This document shows, piece by piece, positions 1-13,273 of a stretch of 64,000 nucleotides of DNA. The notes under the pieces are model-generated. The model did not search any database and was not told where the DNA came from. It saw only the letters and a program-made list of their open reading frames with translations. Made by a program: the position numbers and the translations under genes. Position 1 is the first letter of the stretch. Each line of letters opens with the position of its first letter. Source of the stretch: Eutypa lata (Eukaryota > Ascomycota > Sordariomycetes > Xylariales > Diatrypaceae); assembly GCA_022661535.1 (NCBI GenBank), contig JAKULF010000010.1, forward strand, positions 992,001 through 1,056,000, given 5' to 3'.

Positions 1-108
1 CAACTTAAAGCTAGATCCAATGGCTGGCTTAGGCACTGGGTTATCTGGGGCTTGTTCGCCGCCATGGCGTTCTACATCAAGAACGTGCCCTGGGTTGACC
101 TCTGGTGA
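1..108 (+). CDS. 3' end of an unidentified gene with hydrophobic C-terminus
   Basis: Frame 1 is open from the window edge to a TGA at 106-108, giving the last 35 residues of a protein. The tail contains a hydrophobic run (WVIWGLFAAMAFYI) followed by a short polar end (KNVPWVDLW), which looks like a C-terminal membrane segment with a short tail. There is too little sequence to name a family. It could also be a final exon whose upstream part lies outside the window. The frame choice rests only on openness and composition. Confidence 0.45.
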   Translation, partial: QLKARSNGWLRHWVIWGLFAAMAFYIKNVPWVDLW

Positions 109-786
109 ACTCATAATGTATCAAAATTAAGGATCAATAACTTGTATACTTGGCTAGCAGAGGAATAGGAATCATCAAATACAACCATGAGTACGTGTGA
201 GACATGTAAGCAGCGGAGAAGTTTATAGATTCAGTTCGACGCCCATCAGAGCTGAGCAGCAGGTTGCATCTTATCTAGTGACCGAGAACGCATCCTTCAA
301 TGTAACGTCGGGTTTGATAAGTAGTCGGTACCTTCGCAAAAATCAATTCTGCACATTGGGCTTACAAAGTGCAGGGTTTTAATTATGTGTACTCCAACTG
401 GCGGCTTAGTGCATTATCCGATACAAGCCCTCACAGTATCCGGGAGTATTACTTGCAAGCTGTCAACTTGCCGCGGCCTACCGGGAAGCAGGTTATATCA
501 ACCAATGTGTTGAACGCAGTGCAACCCAGATGTGCATTAAGGCTTGTCTAGACCATCAAAAGAAGGAAGCTATGCTCCAGCCCCCGGGCGGCTTACTTAC
601 ACTACCTATACAACCCTACCATCATCAGGTTACTTGGGCTAAGGATAACAGGGGGGAATCAAATTAGAAATTGATCGGGTGACGTGACCTCCCAGCAAGT
701 TTCACGACGCGTATAGAATCTAAACGCAAGACACAAACGAATAATGACAAGCGTTCGGTCCTGTTGCTTGTCATCTAAACCGTAGG
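109..786. other. intergenic region, no gene seen
   Basis: This holds the downstream flank of the partial gene and the upstream flank of the NLR gene. Two ORFs of about 60 codons (197-382, 369-551) have no recognisable composition and are treated as chance. Confidence 0.5.
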
Positions 787-3700
787 ATGTCTATGGTAAG
801 GAGACTAACCCGATTTATGCTTTGCCTAATTGAAAAGGATTTACTAATTGAGGAAGTTCAGTTTCGGAAATTTAGGATTGGTCACACGGACCCGTCGGAC
901 CATGGGAATGATGCGAATTCCATTGAGCCCCGAGAAGAACCCCGTGGCGACGAAGATGACAGCAAGCGGTCAATCATCCCTTTTCGCTCTCATTCAGAAC
1001 CTAGTAATGTGCAGAGTATATATAAAAACAAACAAGATAGCCGGCAGCCGTCGACTGCTTCCGAAGACACACTTATAGCAGCGGATACCGAGACTTCATT
1101 TCTCCTAAGCCGGCAAACTACCCGCAATAAAGATTATAATGATCCCCTCGGACTTAGTCTCGTCCATAGTACCCCCGAGAGTGAAGCGGATATTATTTTT
1201 GTTCATGGTTTAGGGGGCTCTTCGTGGAGGACCTGGTCTTGGGAACGACAGCCTGAGATATTTTGGCCCGAGTGGCTTCAACATGAAGATGGTTTGTCTC
1301 ATTTCAGAGTCTTCACTTATGGCTACAACGCCAATTTCATGGACACGGAGAACCCATTAAGTATCTTGGACTTTTCGAAGGGCCTATTGATCCGCATGAA
1401 GACATATGGAAATGAGGAGGTAGACTACATCGGCATGGTGAGTACACAGCCCAGCCTAAGTGATCCTAAAAACATCAAATTTTACACGAATTGTATATAC
1501 TAACCCCTAACTAGAAGCCTATAGTCTTTGTTGCTCATTCAATGGGAGGATTGGTTGTGAAGAAGGTTTGAAACTATATCTTTCTCATATTTCATGGAGA
1601 GGTATTAATCAGTAATTCGCAGGCACTGGTTATTGGGAAGAATGATGATCTCTTTGCAGTAATGCTGTCAAAGGTGCAGAGCATCATGTTTCTCTCTACA
1701 CCCCACCGAGGTTCCCCACATGCACGCACACTCAACGGCTTCTTGTCCATAATGGCTGGAAAATCTTCGAAGATCTATGTCTCCGAGTTAGATAGTTCCT
1801 CAACTTCAATCGAAGATTCTAATGAGCAATTCAGAGCAATTTGTGGCTCGTGGCGTCTGATCTCATTATACGAAACATTACCTACCAAGCTAGTTTCGGG
1901 CGTCAAAAGAATGGTAAGTTGAGATCTGGATAATAAATCTTTATTAACTAGCCACAGCTTGTCAGTAAAGACTCCGGCGTCTTAAATTACCCTGGAGAAA
2001 TATCTGTCCCGGTTGATGCAGATCATCACACGATCTCTAAATACAGCAGCCGCTTAGATCCGAACTACATTCTCGTGACAAACTTGCTGAGAGAGGTCAC
2101 CCAAGACTTACGTTCTCAAGGTCAGTTCACTAAGACGATCTTCTTGTAATGCTTAAAAACGGGATCTAATGGATGTATAGGGAAACAACCTAAACAACTT
2201 GTCTCTGAACGTCCCACGAAGGTTCTCGAGAAAATCTTTGGAATTCAGGGGAATATAAAAGAAGACCATGATCGGAATTCTTCTCGAGCTCTGCCTGAAT
2301 CATGCCAATGGCTTTACGAAAGTGGAAGTTTTAGGAGCTGGCTGGATGCCTCCCATGATACCCATAGAGTCCTCTGGCTCACTGGATTACCAGGAACAGG
2401 CAAGTCTATCTTGGCTGCTAAGACTATCGAACACATCCAGACTGCAATTAAATGTCAACATCACTTTTTCGTTGAGGGTTTACCGACGAAGAGAAGTGCT
2501 GTATACTGCCTCAGATCAATCGCCTTCCAACTGGCGAACGCGTTTCCAATGTTAGCCGAAAGGTTTGTCCAGTTACACGAAGATACCCAGTTCTCAGCCT
2601 CATCTCAAAAGTTTGAAGTCATTTGGGACACAATATTCGAAAACATCATATTCAAAATCGACTTTGGGTCCACTTTACACTGGGTCATCGATGGGCTTGA
2701 CGAAGCCGATACACCCGTTTTACTTGTACGACATTTCACGAACATGCAGTCGCGGACTCCCATAAAACTCTTGTTGTTTAGTCGACCATTAAGAGAGTTA
2801 ACGAGCCTTATTGGATCCCATTTAGATACATACGTCATTGAACCTATAACAATAAACCATACTCTAGCCGATATTCGAGGTTATATAGGTTCCGTAACGT
2901 CCGAAATCCTGCCCAGGGATGACCCTATCAAAGAATATGTTGTCGAGCAGCTTGCAAGACGAGCTGAGGGTTCATTCCTCTGGACTAAGCTAGCTCTCGA
3001 TTCTTTGTGGAACAATTGGCATACGAAAGCTGATATTGAGAAGGCTCTCAATGATGTTCCCCAAGACATGCAAATTTTATATCAACGAATGATCGACAAC
3101 GTAAGGAACCAGCCTCCACGCCTGAGAGATATTGCTTTCAGGGTTCTTACTTGGGCTGCATGTGCATTCAGGCCTTTGACCATCATTGAGTTAGTTGCTG
3201 CTCTGAAACCAGAGTTTGATGGCTTTGTCAACCTCGGTGAGACGGTTGTTCAGATATGCGGCCAGTTTGTCCGGATTGATAATGGTACTATCTCCCTCGT
3301 CCATAGCACAGCCCGCCAATTCGTTCTTCATTCTACCAATCAAGCCCCGGCAGCAGTCGGGCTCCATACGGGTCATGAGCATCTCGCTACTATTTGCTTG
3401 CAGTATTTGTCCCAAGATAACTGGAGGCAAATATTGGTGAGAATCTCCGAGCATTGCCCAACGTCAATGCATGACCGACTTGATCCACTCTATGATGAAT
3501 TCCCCTTTTTGAGATACGCAATCAATTTCTGGGCCTACCACGTTAGTCTAGCTGGTGTCTCTGCGCCAGTCCTACTTTTGAACCTGAAACTCTTCTGCAA
3601 CAGATACATCTTGCAATGGGTACAACTATCAGCGCTCTCAAACAACATACCTGTAATTCCTCGAGCCGCCCAGTACCTCAAGAAATGGCTACGACGGAGG

Positions 3701-6001
3701 AGAAAAATGGGATTCAGCGAGCACTCTCTTATCAATACGTCAAGTTCAGTGGAGACAGAATTTCTTCAGCAGTGGATTACCGATCTTATACGCGTAGTAG
3801 GAAAGTTTGGCTTCAATCTCCTACAGAGTCCATCAACCATTCACAAACATATCCCCCCATTTTGTCCTAGAGCCTCCATCATTGCCAGCATTCATGGCCA
3901 ACAAGAAAATCCCCTCATATCCGTGGATGGCCTCTCGGGCAATGATTGGGATGATCATCTCGCGCGGTTGTCTCCCGGACAAGACGAAATTGCCTCTGTA
4001 ATCCGTTGTGCTGGTCCTTTTTGCCTAACTTTAATTGCCCTAAACGGCACTGTTATTGTGTGGCACATGGAAACTTGCCAGGAACTTCGAAGGCTCCACC
4101 ATGGAGAGTGGGTGACTCTGATGGAGACAAATAAAACCGGAACCTTGGTAGCAACTAGTGGACGAGGAACTAATCGTGTCTGGGATCCAGCGAGTGGTCG
4201 CCAGCTTTACATACTCCCCAAGGACATCCAGGCGCGTCCACTAAGCTTAAACTTCGCTAAGGCTGATTCTGAGCTTGTTGTCGGGTATGATGACTGCTCT
4301 GTGTCGTCTTACAACCTCGGCTCTTTGTTAAAGTCAAATGTGTTCGCTGCACAGGAGCAAGGAGTACTGGAAAATTGTCCTCGTTTCATTGTTCTCAGTC
4401 CAGATCAGGCAACACTCGCAATCGGATTCCGGGGACGCCCTGTCCTTATTCGGGAGATGGCCACAATAGGTCATGTAGATCCTCGGACGATTATTCGTGT
4501 GGATGACAAAGATCGACTGGAGAATGGCGAGGATGTATTTAATTCACCCGAAATCGCCCGGTGGCACCCTGATGGGTCAGCTTTATACATCCTATACCAA
4601 GATACTACTGTTCTGGTATGGAATTTAGTTGATGATACTCAAGCTGAGTATGGTGATACTGAAGCAAGAGAGCTAGTATTGAATGCCGACGGCACATGCT
4701 TACTCACGAGTAGTAATGGTGGATCCATCAGTGTTTGGGGCCTTCCTAAGTTCAACCTTATCTATCGGCTACAGTTCGACGAATTCGTGCGAGATTTAAC
4801 TTTTAGCCCGGACGGTCAACGTATCTACGACGTTCGCGGTTCAGGTTGCAATGTCTGGGCCCCAGACGTGCTCATTCGGCCGGACGAACTAGAGCGAGAA
4901 GAAAGTTCAAGCAGCTTTGATGGCTCGTCCGTTTCTGAAGTTGTGTCTGAGGCTGTCTTTGCTGAAGATAGGAGCCAGAGTGAAATCGTAACCTCTCTCT
5001 ACTGCGATAATGAGGATGAGTTCTTCTGTTGTGGAAGAGATGATGGTTCTGTCGCTATACACGAGATAGGACGAGGAGAAAGAGTTAGAAAGGTAGCTAA
5101 TCACTCAACAACAGCCGATGTTACTGTGATCTCGTGGTCTCCCTCTCGTCGGTTTATCGCATCCGCAGACGACTCCGGGAAGGTAGTCACAAAAAGACTG
5201 AGGATCAAGGAAGATGAAAAGTGGGCCGTTTATCGCTTATGCGAAGTACGCGTAGAAGAAGTGGTATCGCAAATGCTTTTCAGTCCAGACGAATCGCTCT
5301 TGCTTATCAGCACAGACACGACAGACCGTATTTGGGACCTGAATCTGAAAGTCGAGGTCTGCAAGAAGAAATGGGGATTCCGAACAGGGAGAAAATGGAT
5401 CAATCATCCGACGGACAAGAATGAATTAATCTGGTTGGACCCAAATCAACTGCACATACACAGATGGACCGACCTGGCCCGTACGGAACCACGAGAAGTT
5501 GAATCAACAGTTGAAGCCATGCAGGGCGATTTCGAAGCCCTCGGAATCGCTAAACTTAGCCCTCTAGCAGAGAGCACACAAGAAACTGTAAACACAATCG
5601 TCCTGCCAGCTAGTCACAAATATCTGCTATGTGAAATCCACCTTGAACCCAGTCTCATACGAGGTGCGCTAGCTCGAAAGATCAGGCTTGATGTGATATA
5701 CATTTCAGATTTAGAAACTCAAGACGAAACCTCACATCGCCGGGAAGCCCTACAGGTGGGGCCCGAGGTTCAGCGATTTTTAGGCATTCACCGGGAGCGG
5801 GTTGTATTTCTTGACCATGGTAACTGGGTGTGTACCTGGACAATTGGACAAAATATAAGATCGGTGAAACGTCACTTCTTCCTTCCTAGGGATTGGATAA
5901 ATGAATCGACATTGAGACTGCTTCTACTGAACGAAAATGGAACATTGCTATGTGCTAGGAACAATGAGGTGGCTATTGTAAGATATCTGAAGGGTTTTTG
6001 A
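787..6001 (+). CDS. NLR/STAND protein: alpha/beta-hydrolase (SesB-like) - NACHT - WD40-like
   Basis: Exons: 787-1437, about 1518-1565, 1623-1913, 1958-2120 and 2181-6001, about 1657 residues. The N-terminal domain has an alpha/beta-hydrolase fold of the DUF676/SERAC1/SesB kind: an oxyanion-type motif (FVHGLGGSSWRTW, near residue 138), a nucleophile elbow (AHSMGG, Ser near 225) and a late His in DADHHTISKYSS. A NACHT NTPase follows, with Walker A GLPGTGKS (about 453-460) and Walker B-like WVIDGLDEAD (about 552). The C-terminal 650 residues contain degenerate WD40-like blades (for example VIVWH, VWDPASGR, ISVWGLP). Fungal proteins of this architecture act as cytosolic receptors in nonself recognition and programmed cell death. 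Here that role is inferred. A further 66-base, frame-keeping intron at 796-861 (GTAAGG, TACTAAT, CAG) is plausible and would shorten the N-terminus. The WD repeats are diverged rather than near-identical, so this is not a high-identity-repeat NLR. The gene is convergent with the MFS gene 204 bases away. Confidence 0.88.
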
Positions 6002-6205
6002 ATCTGTACTCGAAATTGAAGCTATGCTCAAACTGGATCTAAACACGGAGTAAGGGTGAGGACTTGACGAGAGTTGGTGGGTAGACTACCATTAGAAGTG
6101 TCATAGTAGTAAAGGATAAACTATTGACTGCCACTCTCCCTATGTCTTCTATGTTTTCTTTCTCTTCCTTTTTTCTTTTTTTTTCTTTCTTTTTGACAGA
6201 AAGAT

Positions 6206-8014
6206 TTATACATGATCCTCCAAAAACAAGGATTCGATTAGGCCGATGAGGGCAACGGCACTCAAAGTCCAGAACGCAATGCTCACTTGACCTACATCTA
6301 GTCCTAGCGAAAAGAGCTTTCCCGTGATGATCGGCCCTAAGGATCGTGAAAGACATGAGAACGAGGCTGATGCACCGTTAATTTGAGCGAGACATGTCCT
6401 AGAAGGCGCCGTGTTTGTGGCACTATCGGACCATCAGATGTGTCAAAGGGAGATAGACTGTAAGATAACTCACAGTATTGCAGCGCAAATGTAGCCAATA
6501 GAAGAAAGGACAACTCGTACCCAAGCCTCCAAAACAACTAGCAGGAACGATAACCAGGTGTTTAAGTTTGGTAGAAGCGGTGTGAAAATGTACATGAAAG
6601 GATATATGCCAAGAACAATACGATAAGCTTTTAGGGGGCCAACTCTGTCGATGAAGCGGGGAACTAGCAGCCCCTGGGCCGCAAGAGCAACAACAGCCTG
6701 TGATAAAAGAATAAACCCTATTTTCTGACTGCTGTAACCAAAACCACCGCTGGATCGGAAAAATTCCGAGATAGGAGACTTTCGCAGCACCGGGACCGCC
6801 TGCGAAGGAGTGGCGAGGAAGGTCGGCATTATAGCATCGGAAGAGACTTTGTGAAATGCGAGAAGAGAAACAGAAACTATCTGAAGGACCACTTGCAAAG
6901 TGAAAGTTGTCTTAAGTTGATCTTTCAGATCAAGGTCGTCATTTTGACGATCTGCTGATATATCTTCCAACTCATGCGTGGCCTCTTCAATCTCGTCACC
7001 GCTCCCCCGCACATGATTTTCAGACTGGCGTACACCGATACGATCATAAACATATCCATCTCTGAGTAGAAACATGCTACCGCAACAACCAGAGAAATAA
7101 TTCAGAATAGCCTGCCCAAGCCTACCTCCTGTATCCGGTTGACCAGCTAAGTGTGGATGTGTCTCTGATAGAAACAAAAATGCCACAATCCAGCTAATAG
7201 CCTGCAGCCACGCTACAATCAAGTTTGGTAGCAGGAATCGATAGGTGGTCCATATGGAATCAGTAGGGAATACCGACGGATATAAAACTGAAGGGTCGGC
7301 TAGAACACCACCGAGTACTGGTCCGATCAGACTCCTGTGAAAGTGGTCAAATACTATTTCAGGACTCGTAGATCCCTTTTGGTCAATGTCTTAACATACC
7401 CCATCGATCTTAAGAAGGCTACAATTGATAGGGCCTTAGCTACGGTATTGTTAGCACAATATACTCAGAGATTTGAGCTTATTACTAACCTTGTTGCTCT
7501 TTCCTTTGCACAAGCTCTACGACACACGTCTGTATGAGACCGACATTTGGGTTCGAAAGTCCACCGAAAACCCTCGAAGTAATTGCCATACCGAGATTTC
7601 GAGACAGACCGAACGATAAAGCGGTCACCATACCACACGCAGACCCAATCAGTAGGCTCGTTTTGCGGCCGATTCGGTCACTGATTTTAGCCCATATCAT
7701 GCCACTGAGGAATTCCGAGAATGTGAACATGGCGACGAGCAACCCAGCGTAGAATGTAATTTGGCTTTCTACAATACCATCGAATGATCGAATCATGAAG
7801 TAGACGTAAGGAAAGATACTGGTCCAGGCAATCGCTTCCATGGCCCGAAGGAGCCCTATATTGAGTCAGCGGAACACGAAAACATAGAGCAGATGCAACA
7901 TTGAACCATACCTAGGCTGGCTAACTGCAATCTTCTGGCCGAGGCGAAATCTCTAGACACCTCTGTGGTTTCCCCAGAGCGTGGGCGTGGACCTGGGTCA
8001 CTTGAATCTTCCAT
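6206..8014 (-). CDS. Major facilitator superfamily transporter
   Basis: Exons read 8014-7912, 7855-7490, 7439-7400, 7334-6474 and 6398-6206. All five join in frame with GT/AG introns and give 520 residues, a usual length for a 12-helix MFS protein. The second exon carries helices 2-4 and the MFS signature loop between helices 2 and 3 (WAKISDRIGRK). The third exon is only 40 bases. A long acidic cytosolic loop (DEIEEATHELEDISADRQN) separates the two halves, and the last exon holds the final helix pair. The overall pattern resembles the fungal DHA1-type YCR023C/ZIFL-like group of drug or metal-chelate exporters. That subfamily call is from general resemblance only, and the substrate is unknown. 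The start is the first ATG of an open exon encoding a soluble Ser/Pro-rich N-terminus. Confidence 0.85.
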
Positions 8015-8862
8015 AATCCAGGGTAGCTAGAGTATACGAATGATTATGTCTTGACTTGATATTACATTAGTCACAGTAATAACCGAAACCTTTTGTATTA
8101 CCCATACGATTAACTCTTCATAAAAGTATACAACCCGAGTGATATTCCCCGGAGCAGAATCTGTTCAGTTAGGTTGGATACGTCGAGGCAATGGTTGAGA
8201 TGGGGATTCGGGGAGATTGCGACTGTACTCATGCGTCTTCGTGTTCACGGTCTCCCGAAGTCGGCATTTGACCCCCGCTACCAATAGAAATACACCACGA
8301 TTTATACAACGTGCATATGTATGCACCAAGAATATGTTGCACTACTAGACCTTTGTTGAAAAGCTTCGCAGTGTTCAATCTTTTAAAACTGCAGTGAGCT
8401 ACCGATGCAGCTGTATGACATTTGATACAGCTGTTAGTTTCCATCCATCATGCACACGGACCCCTTAATTCAAGACATCAAATATTCACAGCCAATTTCG
8501 ATTGATTTGTCATGCTGTTCCTCCTGCACACTACCTTAATAGGATATCACGAATGTATACTTTCATAACAGTGTATTGCATCATGTAGGCCTAAACAGCC
8601 CTTATACATAGGTAAAGCTATCGTGAGTCTTAACCTAGTAGATGCAGACGGCGCCGCGGATGTTACCACTGCCACTAAGCTACTATAATTAGCCGCTATA
8701 GGTAAGTCGCCAGGTATATTATCCTTAAAGTTACTATATCTGAAGCTATCTACACTTTGAATTGTTCGCAGCAGCTAGGTGGTGGCAGCCAGGTGGCTGG
8801 GCAGACCCCTGAGTACTATTTTCAGGCATCTGGTGCCATTCGTCACCACCTGATACCACTTC

Positions 8863-8963
8863 GTTATAGGGCCTAACTAGCACCCACTGTTAACACCTAG
8901 AGCACTAGAGTAGCTGCCACCATTCCTTAGCCGCTAATTTTACCTCTAATTAGGCCCTATAAC
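8863..8963. repeat. short inverted repeat, 16-base arms around about 69 bases
   Basis: The left arm 8863-8878 (GTTATAGGGCCTAACT) and the right arm 8948-8963 (AATTAGGCCCTATAAC) are reverse complements with one mismatch. The enclosed spacer is C-rich. This could be a miniature element or the stub of a larger decayed repeat. No clear target-site duplication was found. Confidence 0.55.
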
Positions 8964-10359
8964 TGGTTATTTTTGTTATATAAACCGGTTAAGTTATGTA
9001 TGTAACTAAATGATACGCCATGCTTCCATTTCTATATTGCTTTGCTACACTTCGTAGCTATAATACAGGATGCCGTAGCTAGATGGTGGTGGCAGCTAGG
9101 TAACACCTAAAGGAGTGGGTGCCAAATTCTACGTATAGCGAAATGAGCTAGTTTAAGGGGTAACTTTACTAACTAGGTTCCAGCTTTGTGTAGGTAAATG
9201 ATGGTAGATGGAAACAGCTAGTAGCACATGGCACGAACTCAGCGGTTAGTATCACTCATTTAGTAAAGCTCTTGTCTTATACCCAGCCCAGGGAATAATG
9301 GAGATGATACTAAATAACATTACCCGTATTACGACATATAGTCGCTCATCACAGCTAACAAAGATCCGTGTTTATTATTGTTAGGTATGCCTTGATCCCA
9401 GCTAGGGTTATCAGTATCTATGTTTCCTACGAGTGTCTAACCAGCACATATTCTCACAAATGTGTGTCTGCATTAGAATAATTGCAACATACACGTATCA
9501 ACATATATTATCTATTGTTAGAGTACGGCAAGACTCTTAATCTACAGGGATAGTTGACAGTTTCGTTGAAGCGGGCATGCCGTTAGCATTACGCTAAGTC
9601 ATAGCATCATAGCAGGTATTATATAATCAGTGGTAAGAGACTGCCCTATTCAGAAGTTATTATCCAAGCTTATAGAGATAAGACACATTTTCGGTTGGTA
9701 TTACACAAACGTTTATTTATCACACTGGTAATGGTGATTTCTGAGCAGCAAGTAACATATCTTATTCAGTTAAAAGAGGACCACTACTTTCCACTATCCC
9801 CGTGTGACATCACTTACGATTTACTAAATACGACAACGAAATATAACATCAAATCGTCGGCAAAAAGGAGATTATCATCGTAACCTTATGTATATTTCGT
9901 TAATATTTCTTACCTCGTCGTCCGCCCAAGCCTTCTGGCCATAATTTCATACCTATCTTGCATAATTAAGGTCTTCCTCAGCCAATCCATAATGTGCGAG
10001 GCGTTCTAGATACTCACGGCACTTGTCCAAGCCAAAGTGTATGTGTAAGTGATTGATAAAATGCGGCAAAGACATTTGCCGGGAACCAGCGATCCCCTAG
10101 TGCATCTGCCGCATTGGGGTAGTTGCAGCGGACGCCCGAGTCTACGTACTCTTTAAACCACTATATCACCGGCAAAATGCCTTTGATATTGCAGGTGGGA
10201 GCTCATTCGTCTACACGGTTAATTTGTGTTACCTCCTCCCCCTTCGGGATGAGATTTCCACCATCACCGTTTTTTAATATGTAGGGAATAAGATTTTGGG
10301 CTGGCAGATGGATGTGGCCATGCACGAAACCCCAGGACGCGTTCGGAAGAGGAAACGGT

Positions 10360-10365
10360 TATAAA
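10360..10365 (+). promoter_or_regulatory. TATA-like box of the DUF1996 gene
   Basis: TATAAA lies 88 bases upstream of the ATG at 10448. A pyrimidine-rich tract (about 10384-10420) follows, as is common around fungal transcription starts. Position and sequence fit a core promoter; no transcript data support it. Confidence 0.4.
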
Positions 10366-10447
10366 GGTCGACTCGGTTAGACTGTCCCCCCTTGCCTCTC
10401 TTGTTTCTTCACAATCTCTACTCGCCAAGATCAATCTGTTCGCCAAG

Positions 10448-11770
10448 ATGAAGTCGCTCTCCATCGCCCTTGCGCTCATCGCGCCAGTCCGCGCAGGGCT
10501 TCGCTTTGGATGCTCATCGCTGACCATCCAGCGCATTGACCCCGTTGTCGAGCCTGACATGGTCCCCTCCGCACACGTCCACCACATCATCGGCGGAAAT
10601 GCCTTCAACGCCACCATGACGGGCGATGTTGGCGCGAGAGGTACCTGCACCACGTAAGTAATTCGTGAAGTTATTTTCTTCCCTTTGTAGCTCTCTCCAG
10701 GGCTTGAAGTTACTAAAAGCGGCATGTTCGGGGCAAGAACTCCTGAACGACTCTTGCGCCTCGCTAGAATACCTACAAAGAAGCACTACTGACCCGATGT
10801 GTTGCAGGTGTGAGATGTCGGAGGATTTCTCCAACTACTGGACTGCCGTGCTATACTTCAAGCACCCTACCAACGGCTCCTACCACCGCGTGCCGGTCAC
10901 TAACAACGCTGCCCTCGCGTCTGGTACCACTGGTGGAATGACCATCTACTACACCCCGAACGACTTCTTCAGTGATAACATACAAAGGCAACCCATCACG
11001 GCATTCCCGCCCGTAAGCCTGCTAAACTTCACATTGCCTGTTTGATGCTCTAACGCTCTCTAGGGATTCCGTATGACGGTTGGCAGTCCGACTACGGACT
11101 CACTTGATGCGGCGAAGGGCCACATCGGGCTGCGCTACAACTGCCTGAACACTCTCATTGACAGAGGTCCAGAGATGGTAGACTTCCCAACGAAGCCATG
11201 CCCAGCTGGTATTTTCGCTGTTCACCACTTCCCCGCGTTAGTATCCCCATCCGTTTTGACATATGAGTCCCGTGGTATTAACCAGTCCTAGATGCTGGGA
11301 TGGCAAGAACCTTGACAGCCCCGACCACCAGTCTCACATGTACAACACCATCACACAGGACGGCTTTACGAACGCCCCCGCCTGTCCGTCCTCCCACCCC
11401 GTTCGCATGCCGCAGTTGACCTACGAGACCGTCTGGGACACAACCAAATTCAACAGCTTGTGGCCTTCGGGTACCCCCAACCCCTTCGTGTGGAGCTTCG
11501 AGGGCACCAGTGGGTACGGCACCCACGCCGACTACATGTTCGGCTGGAAGGACGACTCGCTCCAGCGCGCCATGAACCAGAACAACTGCTTCTACGATGG
11601 CTGCGGTTCCATCACGAAGCAGGCCATGTCCACTGCCAACCAGTGCACCGTCGATGACTTTGTCGGCGAGGAAACTGACGGATGTATGTTTCAATCAAAT
11701 CCTCTTGACACCACTGAACTGATGCTAACATTTCATAGGGCTCGACCACCTTCCCGGTATGGCTATGTAA
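10448..11770 (+). CDS. Secreted DUF1996-domain protein
   Basis: Five exons (10448-10653, 10808-11012, 11064-11236, 11292-11683, 11739-11770) join in frame to 335 residues. The N-terminus is a signal peptide (MKSLSIALALIAPVRAG). The mature start LRFGCSSLTIQRIDP and the block PSAHVHHIIGGNAFNATM are typical of the fungal DUF1996 family. Later conserved features are CWDGKNLDSPDHQSHMYN, THADYMFGW, and many cysteines (TCTTCE, PACPSSHP, CFYDGCGS), fitting an oxidised extracellular fold. The last exon is only 10 codons and ends near the family's usual GWLD-L-GM motif, which supports that splice. The family's biochemical role is not established; members are often found in wall or lignocellulose-associated secretomes. 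There is no cellulose-binding or GPI tail here. Confidence 0.9.
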
Positions 11771-13273
11771 TAGAATGAGCAAATCGGTAGAAGTTTTGTA
11801 GTGGAGGTTTTGCAGTGGAAACAGGGTTGGCCACGCTCCCCGTTGAAGCTACGAGCTCACTCGTTTGTCTTTACAGATCAATTGTGTTCATTTCGATTTG
11901 ATTAGTAGCATGTATTCATTTAGATACGACGCTTTCGTTATATTATTTATAGTGCTGTAATGTTGGTCCTAAGATTATCAAGTGACCCGAAATTAGCATT
12001 CTAAGTTAAGAGACCGGGAGAATCCACATCATCATTGGTGTGCTGACTCATCTGGATTATATCACCATTATCTTGTTGTCGCGAGATGAGGGTTACATCC
12101 ATAATCAGCCGAGCAACACATTGGGCATGGAGGATGTCATTCCGTACCCCAAAAGCACCGACTCCTGGAGATTTACATGCTAACTGTACGTGAACTGTAC
12201 GCAACTTGTATGCAATGAGACTTGCATGTGCTTTTCCTATATCATTAATATTCGCCAATCTCAGATATAGTACGCTCTCCGCCATAACACAATATTTGGG
12301 GCCCCCGATATCCGTGTCAACGGTCCAATTCATCAACCACTCACTTGCTTAGCGATGTTCGGCTAACCCTCATAAGGCTTTGCCAGTTGATATGACTAAT
12401 CCTATTAGAAGATATGAGTTATTCGCTTGTGTAAAAGTAAAAGCAATTTTCAATTTCTGGCTTCGCCAGTTCCCTGTCTCATTTCGACGGCGTTAGGTGA
12501 TAAATACCAAATCGGTAGCGACGGCTAAACTACAGACAGCTAACGATAATCCCGGTAATTATAGCTGTATAAGGCTGATCCGAGGAATGTTGGCAGAAGA
12601 AGGACTCTTCTTCACTGCCATTATCGCTTTTAGAACTAGGTCGACCGCCTTTGCGCTTAGGATGGTGAGGAGTGCAAGGATGAGAAGACTCAAGGGCGAC
12701 GCCGTCCCAGTAAATAGTGATATTTCACTCTCTGGGTATTTCTGTTACAAGAATATATCAGGTGCGTAGAATACACAGTAGTAGTTACCGAGAGTACCAG
12801 CTTCCTCCACTATAATTACGACCATCCCATGAGAGGGTCTCACGCTGTTCTTAGTTATGGATGTAGGAGCTTTAGATATAGGTACCTCTTCCTCCACGAG
12901 CTAGCCAAGTATTAGCTCAATATATATAGTAGTCCCTTAGGTCCTATGGTGCAGTGGCACAAGCAGGGGCTAAAGAGGCCCATTGATCTAACCACGCCCT
13001 AGAAATAATTAGCATTACGTTGGCGACCATACGTCTAGAGCATGCAACACCATATTCAAGGACAAATTCGTTCTACATCACGTTAGCAGGCATTGCGCCG
13101 TTCCGCTGGTGTTTTCTTTGCTTCCAAACATTGGATATGTAACAAGTTCACTTCTTTGCACAGCATCGTGATCGACTACTGACGGAGGTCCAAGCATGTT
13201 GCGTATTGTATTCAGAAGTGGTCGTCTTCCTAGCAGATGGCTGGATTTCGTAATACATTCTATGTGAAAAGGC
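11771..13273. other. intergenic region, no gene seen
   Basis: Only short ORFs without recognisable composition (for example 12001-12336 on the minus strand and 12497-12769 on the plus strand) occur here. It includes the shared downstream flank of the DUF1996 and WW-domain genes. Confidence 0.5.

Larger units (their letters stand above)
8015..10447. other. gene-poor AT-rich stretch with repeat debris
   Basis: There is no coding region I can support. It is rich in TAGCTA- and TATA-like words. It holds a short inverted repeat (8863-8963) and two similar GGTGG-rich patches near 8772-8800 and 9076-9110, which look like decayed repeat sequence. The ORF at 9695-9883 has no recognisable features. 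Confidence 0.5.

Noticed and set aside
9695..9883. 62-codon ORF in the gene-poor island
   Set aside because: No motif, no intron signals and AT-rich composition like its surroundings.
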